A stretch of 64,000 nucleotides of DNA from RGIG1902 sp034926865. Lineage in GTDB: Bacteria > Bacillota > Clostridia > Oscillospirales > Butyricicoccaceae. The DNA lies in NCBI GenBank assembly GCA_034926865.1, contig JAYFQP010000014.1, forward strand, positions 62,001 through 126,000. The letters are read 5' to 3'. The translations under genes and the position numbers were made by a program. Below are positions 15,416 to 24,019 of this stretch, in pieces; the first letter of the stretch is position 1; each line of letters opens with the position of its first letter. The notes beneath the pieces are model-generated. The model was not told the origin of the DNA. It did no database searches and saw only the letters and a list, made by a program, of their open reading frames with translations.

Positions 15416-17353
15416 CTATTTTTCACTCCTTATCCTCATCCTGCGCAATATCTGCATTATGGTGCATGGCCCGCTGCCGCTAAGCCTCAGCTGAAAGCTG
15501 TCGCACCTTTTAAGGCGCACCGGCATTACAATCGTGTTGGCAAAGGCACCGTGCTTTCGCCCTGCCGTTATCCAGCCGCCACCGTCGCACCGATATTCTG
15601 CTTTCAAATCCGAACCCTTCGGCAGCTCCGCCCTTATTATCAGCTGACTGTATATCTTCCGGCCTTCAAGCGTTTCATAAAAGGGCGCAAAGGTGGCCGA
15701 CCAGTTTATTTCCTCGTCGCCCACATCAGCCCCTTCGGCATAAACGCTGCCTCCGCAGAGAAAATATAAATTGCCCTTATGGTTACAAAAACCTTCCGCC
15801 GCCGTGCCGTCCTCACGTATCCACATGCCGGCGCTGATATCGTAGACAAACATGTGCCAGCGGTTATCCTTGTCCTTCATGCTGATGTAATAATGCCCAT
15901 CATCACTTCCCGCAACGGCATTGCTGTATCTCCTCTCACCAAAGGCCGATGATAAAAGCGATGGGGTGCCACCGGAATACACATAAACTCCGTGAATACC
16001 CTTGTAAAATAACCGCTCATTTATTACCTGCATGGAACGCCAGGAGCCATCCTGAACGCCCGATATGCCGTAGCTCATCACCTGATATTCGGCCGGATAG
16101 CTCCCAAGCACCTTGTGAAGCGTTTGCTCTTTCCAACACAAAACGTTGCCGCCCATGGCGCATATGCCGGTAAAATCACCCTCCGAACCCACCGCCACGG
16201 CATAGCTTGACGTGCTCACGGTCGAATAGTTGAGAAACTGCCACGGAAGGCCCAACGCGCTTGCATATATCGTGCGGTCTGTGTTGCTTACGCCCCACAG
16301 CCTGTTTTGGCTCTCACATATGTAATCTATATCCGGCAAATGCCTTTTGACCGTGACGGCGATCGTGGCCTGCGCCGCTGTGGTAAACGGTGAGCTTGTG
16401 AATGTAATAGTGTTGGCCGCGTCGTTAAAGCTTTTGATTTGGACCTTCTCCGCGTTATTGGTTCCCGCTCCCGTTATATCCACAACATCACCCACAGAAA
16501 AACATGTGGAAAACAGCTTGTTGGTCACGCCTGTCTTGTATATATCAACATAGCAGTAAACCATTGATGTTGTTGCGCCCCAGTATGAATCCTCACCGTA
16601 TTTGACAAATATCCCGTAATAGCCTTCATTATTGTATTGTGCCGTATTAGGCACTTTGCCAGACATGAAATCGGCATAAACAAAGTTATAGCTGTTGTTT
16701 GTAACTTTAGGGATGAATATATCTCCTACGTCCACCCGGCGTGCTGCGCCATTGGTGGAAAAGAAACCGGATTTTGCCGGCGCTGGAAGCGACCAGCCGT
16801 TCTCGGCATCCCAGCTGATGGCCGTTTTGTCCGTGCCATAGGTATAAATGCCGGGGTTCCATTCCTGCACGCCACCGCCAAAGGTGTTGCACAAAAGGTT
16901 CTGCTGTATCTTTGGTTGAAGCGATGCCGTTATGCTGTTGGTGCTAAAGGAGGCGATCTCCGTCGTTGTGCTTTCATCAAGGTGCCCATATTCGTTGTTT
17001 GTCATGTCGATATAGGTCTTGTCAGGCCATATAATAAGCTTTGTGTTGACCACGGCAAACTGCTTTTCTCCTGGAAGTACATTGTCCATAGCCTCGCCGT
17101 CATAATAAAGCACGCCCGATTCAACCACTACAAAGTGACCGTCCCATGAAAATATTGATTGGGGGTCGGTATAGTCGCCCACCGGCTCACGTTTTGGCCT
17201 TGTTGAAAGGTACGGATATCGTCTTGAAGAAAGGTTAAGGCTGTCTGCAAGGTCCCCATCCTGCACCTTGTCCGAAAAGTTTATCCCCCTGAAAGCAATC
17301 GTCGTCTTGCTCTCCGCCTGCATACTGTATGGCAGATTGGGCAGCGTAAGCAT
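15416..17353 (-). CDS. Tail nozzle (P22 gp10 / T7 gp12-like tail tubular protein)
   Basis: The protein has 645 residues and is beta-rich throughout. It contains repeated W-x-F and GG-N-V-L-C-W-K-type strands in the second half (for example PWQFLNYSTVS and VLCWKEQTLHKVLG), which suggests the beta-propeller of podovirus tail nozzle or DNA-stabilisation proteins. The size is in the usual range for P22 gp10 and T7 gp12 relatives. It lies immediately downstream (2 bases) of the head-tail adaptor gene, the canonical order adaptor-nozzle. Assignment comes from fold pattern and synteny rather than strict motifs. Confidence 0.7.
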   Translation of the reverse strand: MLTLPNLPYSMQAESKTTIAFRGINFSDKVQDGDLADSLNLSSRRYPYLSTRPKREPVGDYTDPQSIFSWDGHFVVVESGVLYYDGEAMDNVLPGEKQFAVVNTKLIIWPDKTYIDMTNNEYGHLDESTTTEIASFSTNSITASLQPKIQQNLLCNTFGGGVQEWNPGIYTYGTDKTAISWDAENGWSLPAPAKSGFFSTNGAARRVDVGDIFIPKVTNNSYNFVYADFMSGKVPNTAQYNNEGYYGIFVKYGEDSYWGATTSMVYCYVDIYKTGVTNKLFSTCFSVGDVVDITGAGTNNAEKVQIKSFNDAANTITFTSSPFTTAAQATIAVTVKRHLPDIDYICESQNRLWGVSNTDRTIYASALGLPWQFLNYSTVSTSSYAVAVGSEGDFTGICAMGGNVLCWKEQTLHKVLGSYPAEYQVMSYGISGVQDGSWRSMQVINERLFYKGIHGVYVYSGGTPSLLSSAFGERRYSNAVAGSDDGHYYISMKDKDNRWHMFVYDISAGMWIREDGTAAEGFCNHKGNLYFLCGGSVYAEGADVGDEEINWSATFAPFYETLEGRKIYSQLIIRAELPKGSDLKAEYRCDGGGWITAGRKHGAFANTIVMPVRLKRCDSFQLRLSGSGPCTIMQILRRMRIRSEK

Positions 17354-17355
17354 AT

Positions 17356-17703
17356 TTACATCACCTTCCAGTATTCATTCGTCTGGGGCTTGTGGGTTCG
17401 TCTCCACCATGCCCTGGCCTCGTTCATAGCTGCATTAAAGATCTGCATATCGTTCATATACAAATTGCTTTCCTGATTGTAATAATCAATCATTGCCACT
17501 AGGTACAACACATAAATACCGTCGTGTGGTGCCGGCATAAGCAGCTCTGAATCCGTTTGCGGCCATGTGTTTACCGGCACGGCGTTACCTGTAATTTCGC
17601 TTACAGAACCGTCAAGGTCAAAAAGCCATGATGCCTTTTGCTCATCGGTCAGTATGTTATCTCTAAGGCTGTCAGCTCTGTTAATTGCCTCACTTACCTT
17701 CAT
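17356..17703 (-). CDS. Head-tail adaptor (connector) protein
   Basis: The protein has 115 residues and is mostly helical: an N-terminal helix containing SEAINRADSLRDN, a mid-region with LMPAPHDGIYVLYLVAMIDY, and a final helix with NAAMNEARAWWRRTHKP. This pattern resembles small adaptor proteins that dock under the portal (T7 gp11 or gp6-like connectors). AGGGAGG precedes the ATG. The gene is followed at once by the nozzle gene, supporting a role as the ring between portal and tail. Confidence 0.65.
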   Translation of the reverse strand: MKVSEAINRADSLRDNILTDEQKASWLFDLDGSVSEITGNAVPVNTWPQTDSELLMPAPHDGIYVLYLVAMIDYYNQESNLYMNDMQIFNAAMNEARAWWRRTHKPQTNEYWKVM

Positions 17704-17716
17704 TCTTTTACCTCCC

Positions 17717-17842
17717 TTAATACACCTCGCCGGTTATCTCGGTGAACTGCTCTGCGGTAAGAAGTCCCTTGCGGACATATATCCGAAGCATTGCCAAAGA
17801 AATCCTGCCCTGCTCCCATCTTTGCTTCAAGGTTTCATACAT
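17717..17842 (-). CDS. XkdX family protein
   Basis: A 41-residue ORF begins MYETLKQRWEQGRISLAML and ends EITGEVY. It has the family pattern W-x-x-G-x-I, hydrophobic helix, YV-x-K-G-x-L-T-x-E-Q-F-x-E-I-T-G-x-x-Y. GGGAGG lies upstream. XkdX-type microproteins are found next to tail or fibre genes in many Bacillota phages, but their function is unknown. Here it lies between the fibre-accessory gene and the adaptor. Confidence 0.8.
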   Translation of the reverse strand: MYETLKQRWEQGRISLAMLRIYVRKGLLTAEQFTEITGEVY

Positions 17843-17855
17843 ATTTAAGCCTCCC

Positions 17856-18200
17856 TTATTCTGTTACATCCGGCATCGATAACGCTACCATGTCTTCCAG
17901 CGCATCGGCTATGCGGGTCTGATCTGTTGTTGTGTCAACTACCGCTTCAGGCGTATTGACGGCCGTCTGTATCGCGGCTATGGCCTCTGCCTCCGAAAGC
18001 GTTCTGCCGATCCCGTGGAAGCTCCTCATTGCCGAGAGATTCTGAAGCGCGAACATGACCTCGCCGCCCTCGTCTGTCTCAACGATATGGGCAAAGGCAA
18101 GCGCCGCCGGGAACTGGCTTAGCACAGCCTCCCTTGTGGCTATCGCCCCGTTCGGGAACATATATGTCTTCTCGCCTGTGTACTTTTCAACTTTTTTCAT
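17856..18200 (-). CDS. Phage tail-region protein of unknown function
   Basis: The protein has 114 residues. The N-terminus (MKKVEKYTGEKTYMFPNGAI) looks like a short beta-hairpin, followed by a helical middle (TREAVLSQFPAALAFAHIVE) and a C-terminal helix. Its position directly downstream of the receptor-binding protein and before XkdX is typical of small fibre-associated or chaperone-like genes in Clostridia phages. I do not recognise a defined domain. Its start has GGAGGATAG upstream. Confidence 0.65.
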   Translation of the reverse strand: MKKVEKYTGEKTYMFPNGAIATREAVLSQFPAALAFAHIVETDEGGEVMFALQNLSAMRSFHGIGRTLSEAEAIAAIQTAVNTPEAVVDTTTDQTRIADALEDMVALSMPDVTE

Positions 18201-18214
18201 TTTCTATCCTCCTG

Positions 18215-19318
18215 TCATTCAAGAACCGTATATACATCCGCCGTTCCTGCACTATCACCTCCGGCGAATATCGCATAACTCCCAACAGATGCTGCCGCCA
18301 GATAACTCCTTGCAACGCTTAATTCCTGCGGCACGCTTTTTGTAAGCGAGCTGTCATAAACAGTCACGTTCGTGGTCTCGATGCCGTCTGCTTTTCCGCC
18401 GCCGAATAAAGCGTATTCTCCCAATGAAACTGCCGCCATCAATGTAGCAGGAACATCCAAAACTGTGGGCGTGCTCCTCACAAGAGATGCGTTGTACGCA
18501 TCAGCTGTTCCCGCGCTGTCGCCACCGGCGAATACTGCATAGCCTCCGACGCTCGCCCCACCCAGAAGCCTTCTGGCGACGCTCAATTCCTGCGGCGTTG
18601 CCTTTACCAAGTTTGAGTCGTATGCGTCCACCGCCGCCAGCGCCCCCGCTGAAGAAGGCCCTCCCCCGGCGAATATGGCGTAATCCCCAACAGAGGCCGC
18701 CGCAAAATATGCTCTGGCTGTACCAAGTGCTGTGGCTGTGCTTCTGGTCAAAGTGGCATCATAAGCGTCGACCACAGCGGATGGCGAACCTGTTGAGGTA
18801 GTATTGCCGCCCCCGAACAGCGCGTAATTACCAACGCTTGCCGCTGCCAAAGCCCATCTCACCTTACTAAGCGATGATGGCGTCGACCTTGTAAGGCTTT
18901 GATCGTATGCTGTCATCGTGCTTTTGATCGTAACCCCCGAAGCCCCGCCGCCAAACAATGCATAATCCCCAACAGAGGCCGCTGCTCCATAGTTTGCCGA
19001 AGTATTCAGCGACAAAGGCTGGCTCTCCACCAGGTTAGTGTCATAGGCATCGGCATAGGCAACTGCATTTGATATCAGACCACCTGCAAAAATCGCATAC
19101 CCTGATAGGCTTGCTGCTGCCAGATACGCTCTTCCAAACGACAGCGGCGTGGCTGTTCCAAAGTACGCTATCTCCCCTCCCGAGAAAAACGGCCTCGCCA
19201 CTCCACCGACACCGATATACCCCTTCTTGACCTTTCGGGCGAGATTTTCTGCGCCGATGTAAGCTTTCTTTACTTTTTTGGCTGTACCGTCAACGCCGAC
19301 ATACATTTTCTTTGCCAT
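18215..19318 (-). CDS. Receptor-binding tail protein with Kelch-like seven-bladed propeller
   Basis: The protein has 367 residues. Residues 1-45 hold three copies of a short unit with a Y-(I/V)-G core followed by A-(K/R)-K-V-K-K, typical of Clostridia tail tips. Residues about 50-367 contain seven repeats of about 43-48 residues, each with Y-A-(I/V/L)-F-(A/G)-G-G and then a Y-D or Y-N strand with S/T-P, the signature of a Kelch-type propeller. Seven units would close one ring. Propellers of this type bind cell-surface glycans or proteins, so this is the likely host-recognition head. It lies next to the Ala-rich fibre gene, its probable stalk. Confidence 0.8.
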   Translation of the reverse strand: MAKKMYVGVDGTAKKVKKAYIGAENLARKVKKGYIGVGGVARPFFSGGEIAYFGTATPLSFGRAYLAAASLSGYAIFAGGLISNAVAYADAYDTNLVESQPLSLNTSANYGAAASVGDYALFGGGASGVTIKSTMTAYDQSLTRSTPSSLSKVRWALAAASVGNYALFGGGNTTSTGSPSAVVDAYDATLTRSTATALGTARAYFAAASVGDYAIFAGGGPSSAGALAAVDAYDSNLVKATPQELSVARRLLGGASVGGYAVFAGGDSAGTADAYNASLVRSTPTVLDVPATLMAAVSLGEYALFGGGKADGIETTNVTVYDSSLTKSVPQELSVARSYLAAASVGSYAIFAGGDSAGTADVYTVLE

Positions 19319-19320
19319 GA

Positions 19321-21063
19321 TTAAGCCTCATAGACAAGGTATATCTGCCCAGTTGCAAGTGCCGATACTCCCGCCGTAAGGTCTGCCGTCCCGGCTGAAA
19401 TATTGCGTACCTGCATTACTCCAAGGCTCTCTTGCGCCCCGGCGTTTGCCGCTGCCTGTCCTCCAAGCGTACCTGAAATTATATGCGCCGAGGCATCGGA
19501 TTCATGTTCGGCAAGGGCTGTCTGTACAGCCTCGGCGCTCCCCTCGGGGTCAGCCCCCACCTGCGCCGCCGTGTAATCCCCCATTTGCGGCATTACGCCT
19601 CCGGCACGGCCATTAAAGCTTATAACCCCGCCGCCTGCTGCGGCCTGTGCCTGCTGAGACCAATATCTTGCATTATTAACATCCTCGCCATCGCGCCCGC
19701 CCGTTCCCCCAACAGCCCAGCTTTCGGCAAGATTCTCTATCCCTTCCACCGACAGCTTTGCCGCCTCAGCACCCGCCTGTGCGCCCTGCGCCGCTGTTCG
19801 CGCCGTTTCCGCCTGTATCTTGGCTGCCACCGCATCTGTTTTGGCCGTTACTGCCGCAGTCTTTGCCGTCTGAGCTTCCACAACCGCGCTTTCTGCCGCT
19901 CCTTGTGCTGTTTCCGCTCCTGTCCGGGCGATCTCGGCGGCGGTCTTGGCTGCTTCTGCCACAGTCTTTGAGTCTTGGGCTGTTGTGCTGGCTGTTTCCG
20001 CTTGAGTCCTGGCAGCCTGTGCGTCTGTTTTTGCCGATTCTGCCGCCGTCTGGGCGTTTTCTGCTCCCGTCTGTGCCTCTATCGCCCCGGCTTTTGCCGC
20101 CTCTGCCGCTGCCTGAGCTGTCTGAGCTGACAAGACGGAGCTCTCCGCAACTCCTTTGGCTGCCTCCGCTCCAGACTGCGCCGCCTCTGCTGAGGCTTTT
20201 GCCATTTCTGCCGCCGCCTTTGATGCCAACGCTTTCTGGGCATATTGCTGAGCGCCATCCTGCAATGGTAATGGGTCCAGAATATCTTCTCCCGTTTCCA
20301 GCGTTCCGCCAACTGCCCAGACCTGCGCATTATGTTCACTTACTGCCGCAGAGGATGCGCTACTTAAGGCATTTGTTGCCGATGTCTGTGCCTGGGTCTT
20401 AGCTGTTTCAGCCGTCGTTTGGGCTGACTCTGCTGTTGTCTTGGCTGCAACAGCGTCCGTTTTTGCGGCTATTGCCGTATCTCTCGCTGTTTCTGCAGCT
20501 ATCTTGGCACTATCAGCTGCCTCCTTGACGCTTACAGCTACATTTGCAGATGCAGATGCCGCTACCTTACTGGCCTCTGCCGCAGTGGCTGACGCCTCGG
20601 CATTTGATATCGTATGAATTATCCTATCAATTTCGGCTTGCAGCAGTGCTGCCTGGGTGGCATTAATGTCTGTACTGGCATCAGCGCTGCTATCATAGTC
20701 GGATGACAGTACCTTAAAGGTGCAGCTTGTGGAAAGTGTAGCTCTTGTTTCAATAGTTCCGCTAACAGTGACGCCCTTAATTGTCATTGTCATATCCCCA
20801 GCTACTGCCTTCGGCTCCGCAGGTATCGGAACAAGATATACAAGAGTCTCACCTATTTTCAGCATGTCTGTTGTCAGTATAGTAAGTGTCGGATTCTCGC
20901 CGTTTGCGTCAAGCCACGTGATCTTCTTTGTAAGACCCTCCCATAATTCGGAAAATGTTATCTCCAAAACAACATCATTATGGCTTCCGGCCGCGCCTAC
21001 AGGAACACCCGCACCTTTTACATACTCATTCTGAACCTGGCATATTATCGTTCTTGTACTCAT
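19321..21063 (-). CDS. Long Ala-rich tail fibre
   Basis: The protein has 580 residues; the ATG at 21063 follows AAGGAGG with a 7-base gap, and an earlier in-frame ATG (21081) lies upstream of that site. Residues 1-130 form a beta-rich N-terminal domain resembling baseplate-anchoring (BppU-like) modules. Residues about 130-480 are almost continuous A-x-x-A-x-x repeats (units such as AEAAKTxA) that predict a very long trimeric coiled coil. It is broken twice by a W-A-V-G-G-T motif followed by an acidic stretch and A-x-x-Y or A-R-Y-W, common in phage fibres. The C-terminal 100 residues are Gly-rich and probably form the tip joined to the downstream receptor protein. Confidence 0.8.
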   Translation of the reverse strand: MSTRTIICQVQNEYVKGAGVPVGAAGSHNDVVLEITFSELWEGLTKKITWLDANGENPTLTILTTDMLKIGETLVYLVPIPAEPKAVAGDMTMTIKGVTVSGTIETRATLSTSCTFKVLSSDYDSSADASTDINATQAALLQAEIDRIIHTISNAEASATAAEASKVAASASANVAVSVKEAADSAKIAAETARDTAIAAKTDAVAAKTTAESAQTTAETAKTQAQTSATNALSSASSAAVSEHNAQVWAVGGTLETGEDILDPLPLQDGAQQYAQKALASKAAAEMAKASAEAAQSGAEAAKGVAESSVLSAQTAQAAAEAAKAGAIEAQTGAENAQTAAESAKTDAQAARTQAETASTTAQDSKTVAEAAKTAAEIARTGAETAQGAAESAVVEAQTAKTAAVTAKTDAVAAKIQAETARTAAQGAQAGAEAAKLSVEGIENLAESWAVGGTGGRDGEDVNNARYWSQQAQAAAGGGVISFNGRAGGVMPQMGDYTAAQVGADPEGSAEAVQTALAEHESDASAHIISGTLGGQAAANAGAQESLGVMQVRNISAGTADLTAGVSALATGQIYLVYEA

Positions 21064-21088
21064 TCGGTAGCCTCCTTTCATTAAATAT

Positions 21089-21125
21089 AAAAAGGCGCAG
21101 AGGTATCAAAAAGACCCTCTGCGCC
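21089..21125 (-). terminator. Intrinsic terminator between head genes and fibre gene
   Basis: On the minus strand GGCGCAGAGG (complement of 21116-21125) pairs with CCTCTGCGCC (complement of 21094-21103), followed by TTTTT (complement of 21089-21093). It would reduce fibre expression relative to the capsid genes upstream. Confidence 0.8.
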
Positions 21126-21168
21126 GTGTCGCAGTGCAAATTGCATGTGTTATCGCGGAAGTATTAAG

Positions 21169-21483
21169 TTATATGATATTTGCCTTGCTGGCGATATTAT
21201 ATGCGCTGGCCTCTTTCTCCATAAGATTGGCTGTCCTGGCATCCTGGTCCATACTATTGGCAAGAACTTCGGCTACATATCTCGGTATTCGTACATGCTT
21301 TCCGCGCTGTATTTTGAAGGTCTTGCCATTTACGGCTACAAAGATATCATCCTTGTATTTGTCATTGTCCTTGAATGCGTAAAAATCAACTTTATCCTTT
21401 TCAGGGTCAAGGGGTACAGCTGGCGCTTTCTTCAGCTCTGTTTCTTCCTCGGTACTCATATCTGTTTCTTTCTTGGTACTCAT
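21169..21483 (-). CDS. Small head-region protein of unknown function
   Basis: The protein has 104 residues with a charged, disordered N-terminus (Lys/Glu/Thr-rich, residues 1-30). A beta-rich core follows (DDIFVAVNGKTFKIQRG, residues about 45-62), then a helix with RYVAEVLANSMDQDART. AAGGAGG precedes the ATG. It lies directly after the major capsid gene, where short-tailed phages often carry a capsid decoration or head-completion protein. Hairpins bracket it on both sides (21509-21538 and 21089-21125), so it may be expressed as a separate short message. Function not established. Confidence 0.7.
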   Translation of the reverse strand: MSTKKETDMSTEEETELKKAPAVPLDPEKDKVDFYAFKDNDKYKDDIFVAVNGKTFKIQRGKHVRIPRYVAEVLANSMDQDARTANLMEKEASAYNIASKANII

Positions 21484-21508
21484 AAAACATCCTCCTTTTC
21501 TTTGTTAT

Positions 21509-21538
21509 AACCGCCCGTAAGGTATATTACGGGCGGTT
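21509..21538. other. Hairpin between capsid gene and next gene
   Basis: AACCGCCCGTAA and TTACGGGCGGTT form a perfect 12-bp stem with a 6-base loop. No strong U-tract follows on the minus strand (TATAAC), so it may be an RNA-stability or processing hairpin rather than a terminator. Confidence 0.6.
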
Positions 21539-21547
21539 ATTGTTTGT

Positions 21548-22828
21548 TTAGTTAGTGCCGGAAGCGAAAGTGGATGCCGTTTCCACCCTAATCATATATT
21601 GTTCTACAAGGCGCTCGGCAGTCTTTGTGGCCTTCCATCCACAAGTCGCCCTCTGGTTTAATGGGTCTGACGTACCGGCAGAACCCAGCTGTTTGACAAT
21701 GTGCGTAAGGCCACCATCAGAAATCTCGGTTATACCGTAAGCATCAGCACCCAGAAGCAGCGTGGAGTATACATCTCTGCCCTTTGCGCCGGACTCACCA
21801 GGATAAACAACATTACCATCGGCCGGTGCGGTTGTGGGCGCTGCTGAAAGGGTGAGGTATGCCGCGCCAGCGGCACCCGATGTGGCGCTTGAAATGGTGC
21901 AAAGCTGGCCATTGATGATACACTTGCGATTAGCAAGCGCGGTTGCCTGCGCTGCTGTAAGAGCTTCGTCAATAACGACCTTTTTGCTTGCCTCCGTCCA
22001 GGATGCAACAGTCACTGTACGCATACCATCGGTAACGCCGTCATCCGGCACAAGGTCCTCCGCATGGAACACCTTGGATTCTGTTGTCTCTACAAAGCGG
22101 CAGCCCTCGATCTTGCCTATCTCACCTTGGTAGATACCCTCGGGGTCAGAATACGTCTTTACATTTACCCATTTGGTGTCGCTCATAAGATCGTAAGCTA
22201 CATCGGGATGCACAATTCCCACAAAATCGCCGTTAATACGTCTGGCGTTCATAACCTTGAGAAAACGCACACCCTTTCGCACGGCGTCTATTGTCAGGTA
22301 ATCGTTGCCGGAGCTTTCTCCGCCTGTAAGCAGATGCCTGTAAAGCTTGCTGCCCTCACCGAACTGGACGTTTGTGCCGCCATTAATTATCTCTCTTGTG
22401 ATGGTGTCAAGGGTTCTTGATGCCTGATCGGCAATAACCCTTGTTGCCTCCATAAGGTTGTTGTCAATGGCCGTCATCATAAGGATATCGGACAGCTCTA
22501 TGTAACCGCCGTACTGCTGTACTGTGCTGTTGATAACGCTCATTGCCAGCTTCTGTCCGTTTGGTGTTACGCCCTCGGTAAGGGGTGTAAGCGCTTTAGG
22601 CAGGCTGTCATACTTGCGGAACTCGATTATCTTACCGCCGTTCTTGGGAATGGGATGTTTCTGGCCGAACTGGTCATGTACCAAAAGAGGCTCAGCCAGC
22701 CGAATGAGGTATGTGCTGTAATATGTTTTCATCTCGTCCGTCAGGCCTGTGTCGGCAGTCACATTTGTGTTACCGTCGAACATGTTGAGGACAAGAGGCA
22801 TGATTAAAAGGTTCTTTATATTTTCCAT
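21548..22828 (-). CDS. Major capsid protein, N4-gp56 family
   Basis: The protein has 426 residues; the ATG at 22828 follows AAGGGAG with a 7-base gap, and an earlier in-frame ATG (22870) lacks this. The sequence shows N4-gp56 family features: an N-terminal EFRKYDSLPKALTPLTEG segment, the helix and domain around SRTLDTITREIINGGTNV, VHPDVAYDLMSDTKWV in the middle, and the C-terminal DPLNQRATCGWKATKTAERL. Residues 10-19 (MPLVLNMFDG) form a short N-terminal motif also found in the scaffold. It resembles the L27-type site cut by the Prp protease, so the N-terminal 15-20 residues may be removed. An inserted Ala/Thr-rich domain (about 290-360) is probably surface-exposed. Confidence 0.9.
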   Translation of the reverse strand: MENIKNLLIMPLVLNMFDGNTNVTADTGLTDEMKTYYSTYLIRLAEPLLVHDQFGQKHPIPKNGGKIIEFRKYDSLPKALTPLTEGVTPNGQKLAMSVINSTVQQYGGYIELSDILMMTAIDNNLMEATRVIADQASRTLDTITREIINGGTNVQFGEGSKLYRHLLTGGESSGNDYLTIDAVRKGVRFLKVMNARRINGDFVGIVHPDVAYDLMSDTKWVNVKTYSDPEGIYQGEIGKIEGCRFVETTESKVFHAEDLVPDDGVTDGMRTVTVASWTEASKKVVIDEALTAAQATALANRKCIINGQLCTISSATSGAAGAAYLTLSAAPTTAPADGNVVYPGESGAKGRDVYSTLLLGADAYGITEISDGGLTHIVKQLGSAGTSDPLNQRATCGWKATKTAERLVEQYMIRVETASTFASGTN

Positions 22829-22866
22829 GGTTTTTCTCCCTTCATTTTGTTGCAAGGGAGACCAGA

Positions 22867-23859
22867 TCAAAAGCTGATCTTCTCCCCTCGCATAACTCGT
22901 TTTGCGATCTCGTCAAAATCTGCCAATGTCAGCTTTGACGGGTCGCTCTTGACTGTAAATGCTGCACTTTGGGAGGCTGTGCCGTTTTCGGAGGGGCGTT
23001 TGCCCTTTGCACGGATATTATCCACCAGATTTTTTTCTGTGGTCTGTGCTGCCGACTGCGTAGCGCTCTCGACAAACTGATCGTAATACTTTCCCTTATA
23101 CACCGTTTCCATAGGCACACCGGCATTAATCGCTGCCATAAAGTTAGGGTCAGCCAATTCAGCCTTGAGATCAAACTGCGGAAACTTTGACTTAAGCTCC
23201 TGCGCCTCTCTCATCCAAGTCTCTGCCTTCTGCCTGTTCTGTTCCGCCCTGATATCGTTCTGCTTTGCCGCCTCAAATGCCGCATTACGTTTTTGCAACG
23301 TATTGAACTTTTTGTATTGCTCAATGCTCATTCCGGCTTCGTCGGCTGCTTTTGCCCATGTATCCTCGTCGCCATCAATGGCTGACTTAAGCTTAGAAAA
23401 ATCGCCGTCATCCTGTATACCGTACTTTTGGGAAAGCAGATCTGCGATCTCACGCAACTTGCCGTTTTCGGTCTCTGCGGTCTTGGTCTGGGCAAAGCGC
23501 CTATTGATCATTTCCTGGGTGCGTTTGGTGTATATGTCCTTGTATTTATCGCTGTTTATCAGCTCGTCAAACTCCTTTTGGCGTGCCTCCAAAGTATCGG
23601 ACGTGACGTTCACGCCCTGGACGGCTCCCTCGGCGGCAGGGGCCTGTACGTCAGGCTGACTTTTTACATCTTCTGTTCCATTATCATCAACCTTGCCATA
23701 CTTAACGCTGGATAAATCGCCCGTTTTGCTCTGCTGGGTGTTGGCAGAGCCGCCTTTTGTATCGCCCTGTGCGCCGCCCTCTCCTGCTCCTGCGCCTGCT
23801 GCACTTGCGCTGCCTTCAAACATGTGCAGGTCAAGGACCGGCAGATAGTACGTTTTCAT
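22867..23859 (-). CDS. Capsid scaffolding protein
   Basis: The protein has 330 residues, very rich in Glu, Lys, Ala and Gln. A Gly/Ala-rich disordered N-terminal third is followed by long predicted coiled coils (residues about 85-275) and a basic C-terminal helix (EIAKRVMRGEKISF) of the kind that binds the capsid lattice. Position directly upstream of the major capsid gene is classical. Residues 6-16 (LPVLDLHMFEG) match the N-terminal motif of the capsid protein, and a Prp-type protease gene lies upstream. The scaffold therefore appears to share a cleavage site with the capsid. Confidence 0.85.
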   Translation of the reverse strand: MKTYYLPVLDLHMFEGSASAAGAGAGEGGAQGDTKGGSANTQQSKTGDLSSVKYGKVDDNGTEDVKSQPDVQAPAAEGAVQGVNVTSDTLEARQKEFDELINSDKYKDIYTKRTQEMINRRFAQTKTAETENGKLREIADLLSQKYGIQDDGDFSKLKSAIDGDEDTWAKAADEAGMSIEQYKKFNTLQKRNAAFEAAKQNDIRAEQNRQKAETWMREAQELKSKFPQFDLKAELADPNFMAAINAGVPMETVYKGKYYDQFVESATQSAAQTTEKNLVDNIRAKGKRPSENGTASQSAAFTVKSDPSKLTLADFDEIAKRVMRGEKISF

Positions 23860-23928
23860 AGTAAGTTACCTCCATCGCGGTATTATAAGCGCCGTGTCGC
23901 TGCATCCCTTACCCTTACTGCCAGATCA

Positions 23929-23951
23929 GGTGAGGCCCTAAAGGCCGCACC
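23929..23951. other. Hairpin upstream of the scaffold gene
   Basis: Plus-strand GGTGAGGCC and GGCCGCACC pair with one mismatch around a 5-base loop. It lies in the 160-base gap between the protease and scaffold genes, the longest gap in the head module. Role unknown. Confidence 0.35.
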
Positions 23952-24019
23952 CAATCACGCTTACAGCAGGAGGACAATATAAGCATAACAACTTATCTTA
24001 AAAATCTCGCCCAAAAAAA

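Noticed and set aside
19483..20402. Long plus-strand ORFs opposite the Ala-rich fibre
   Set aside because: They are Leu/Pro/Ser/Arg-rich reverse readings of Ala-rich repeats and have no ribosome sites.
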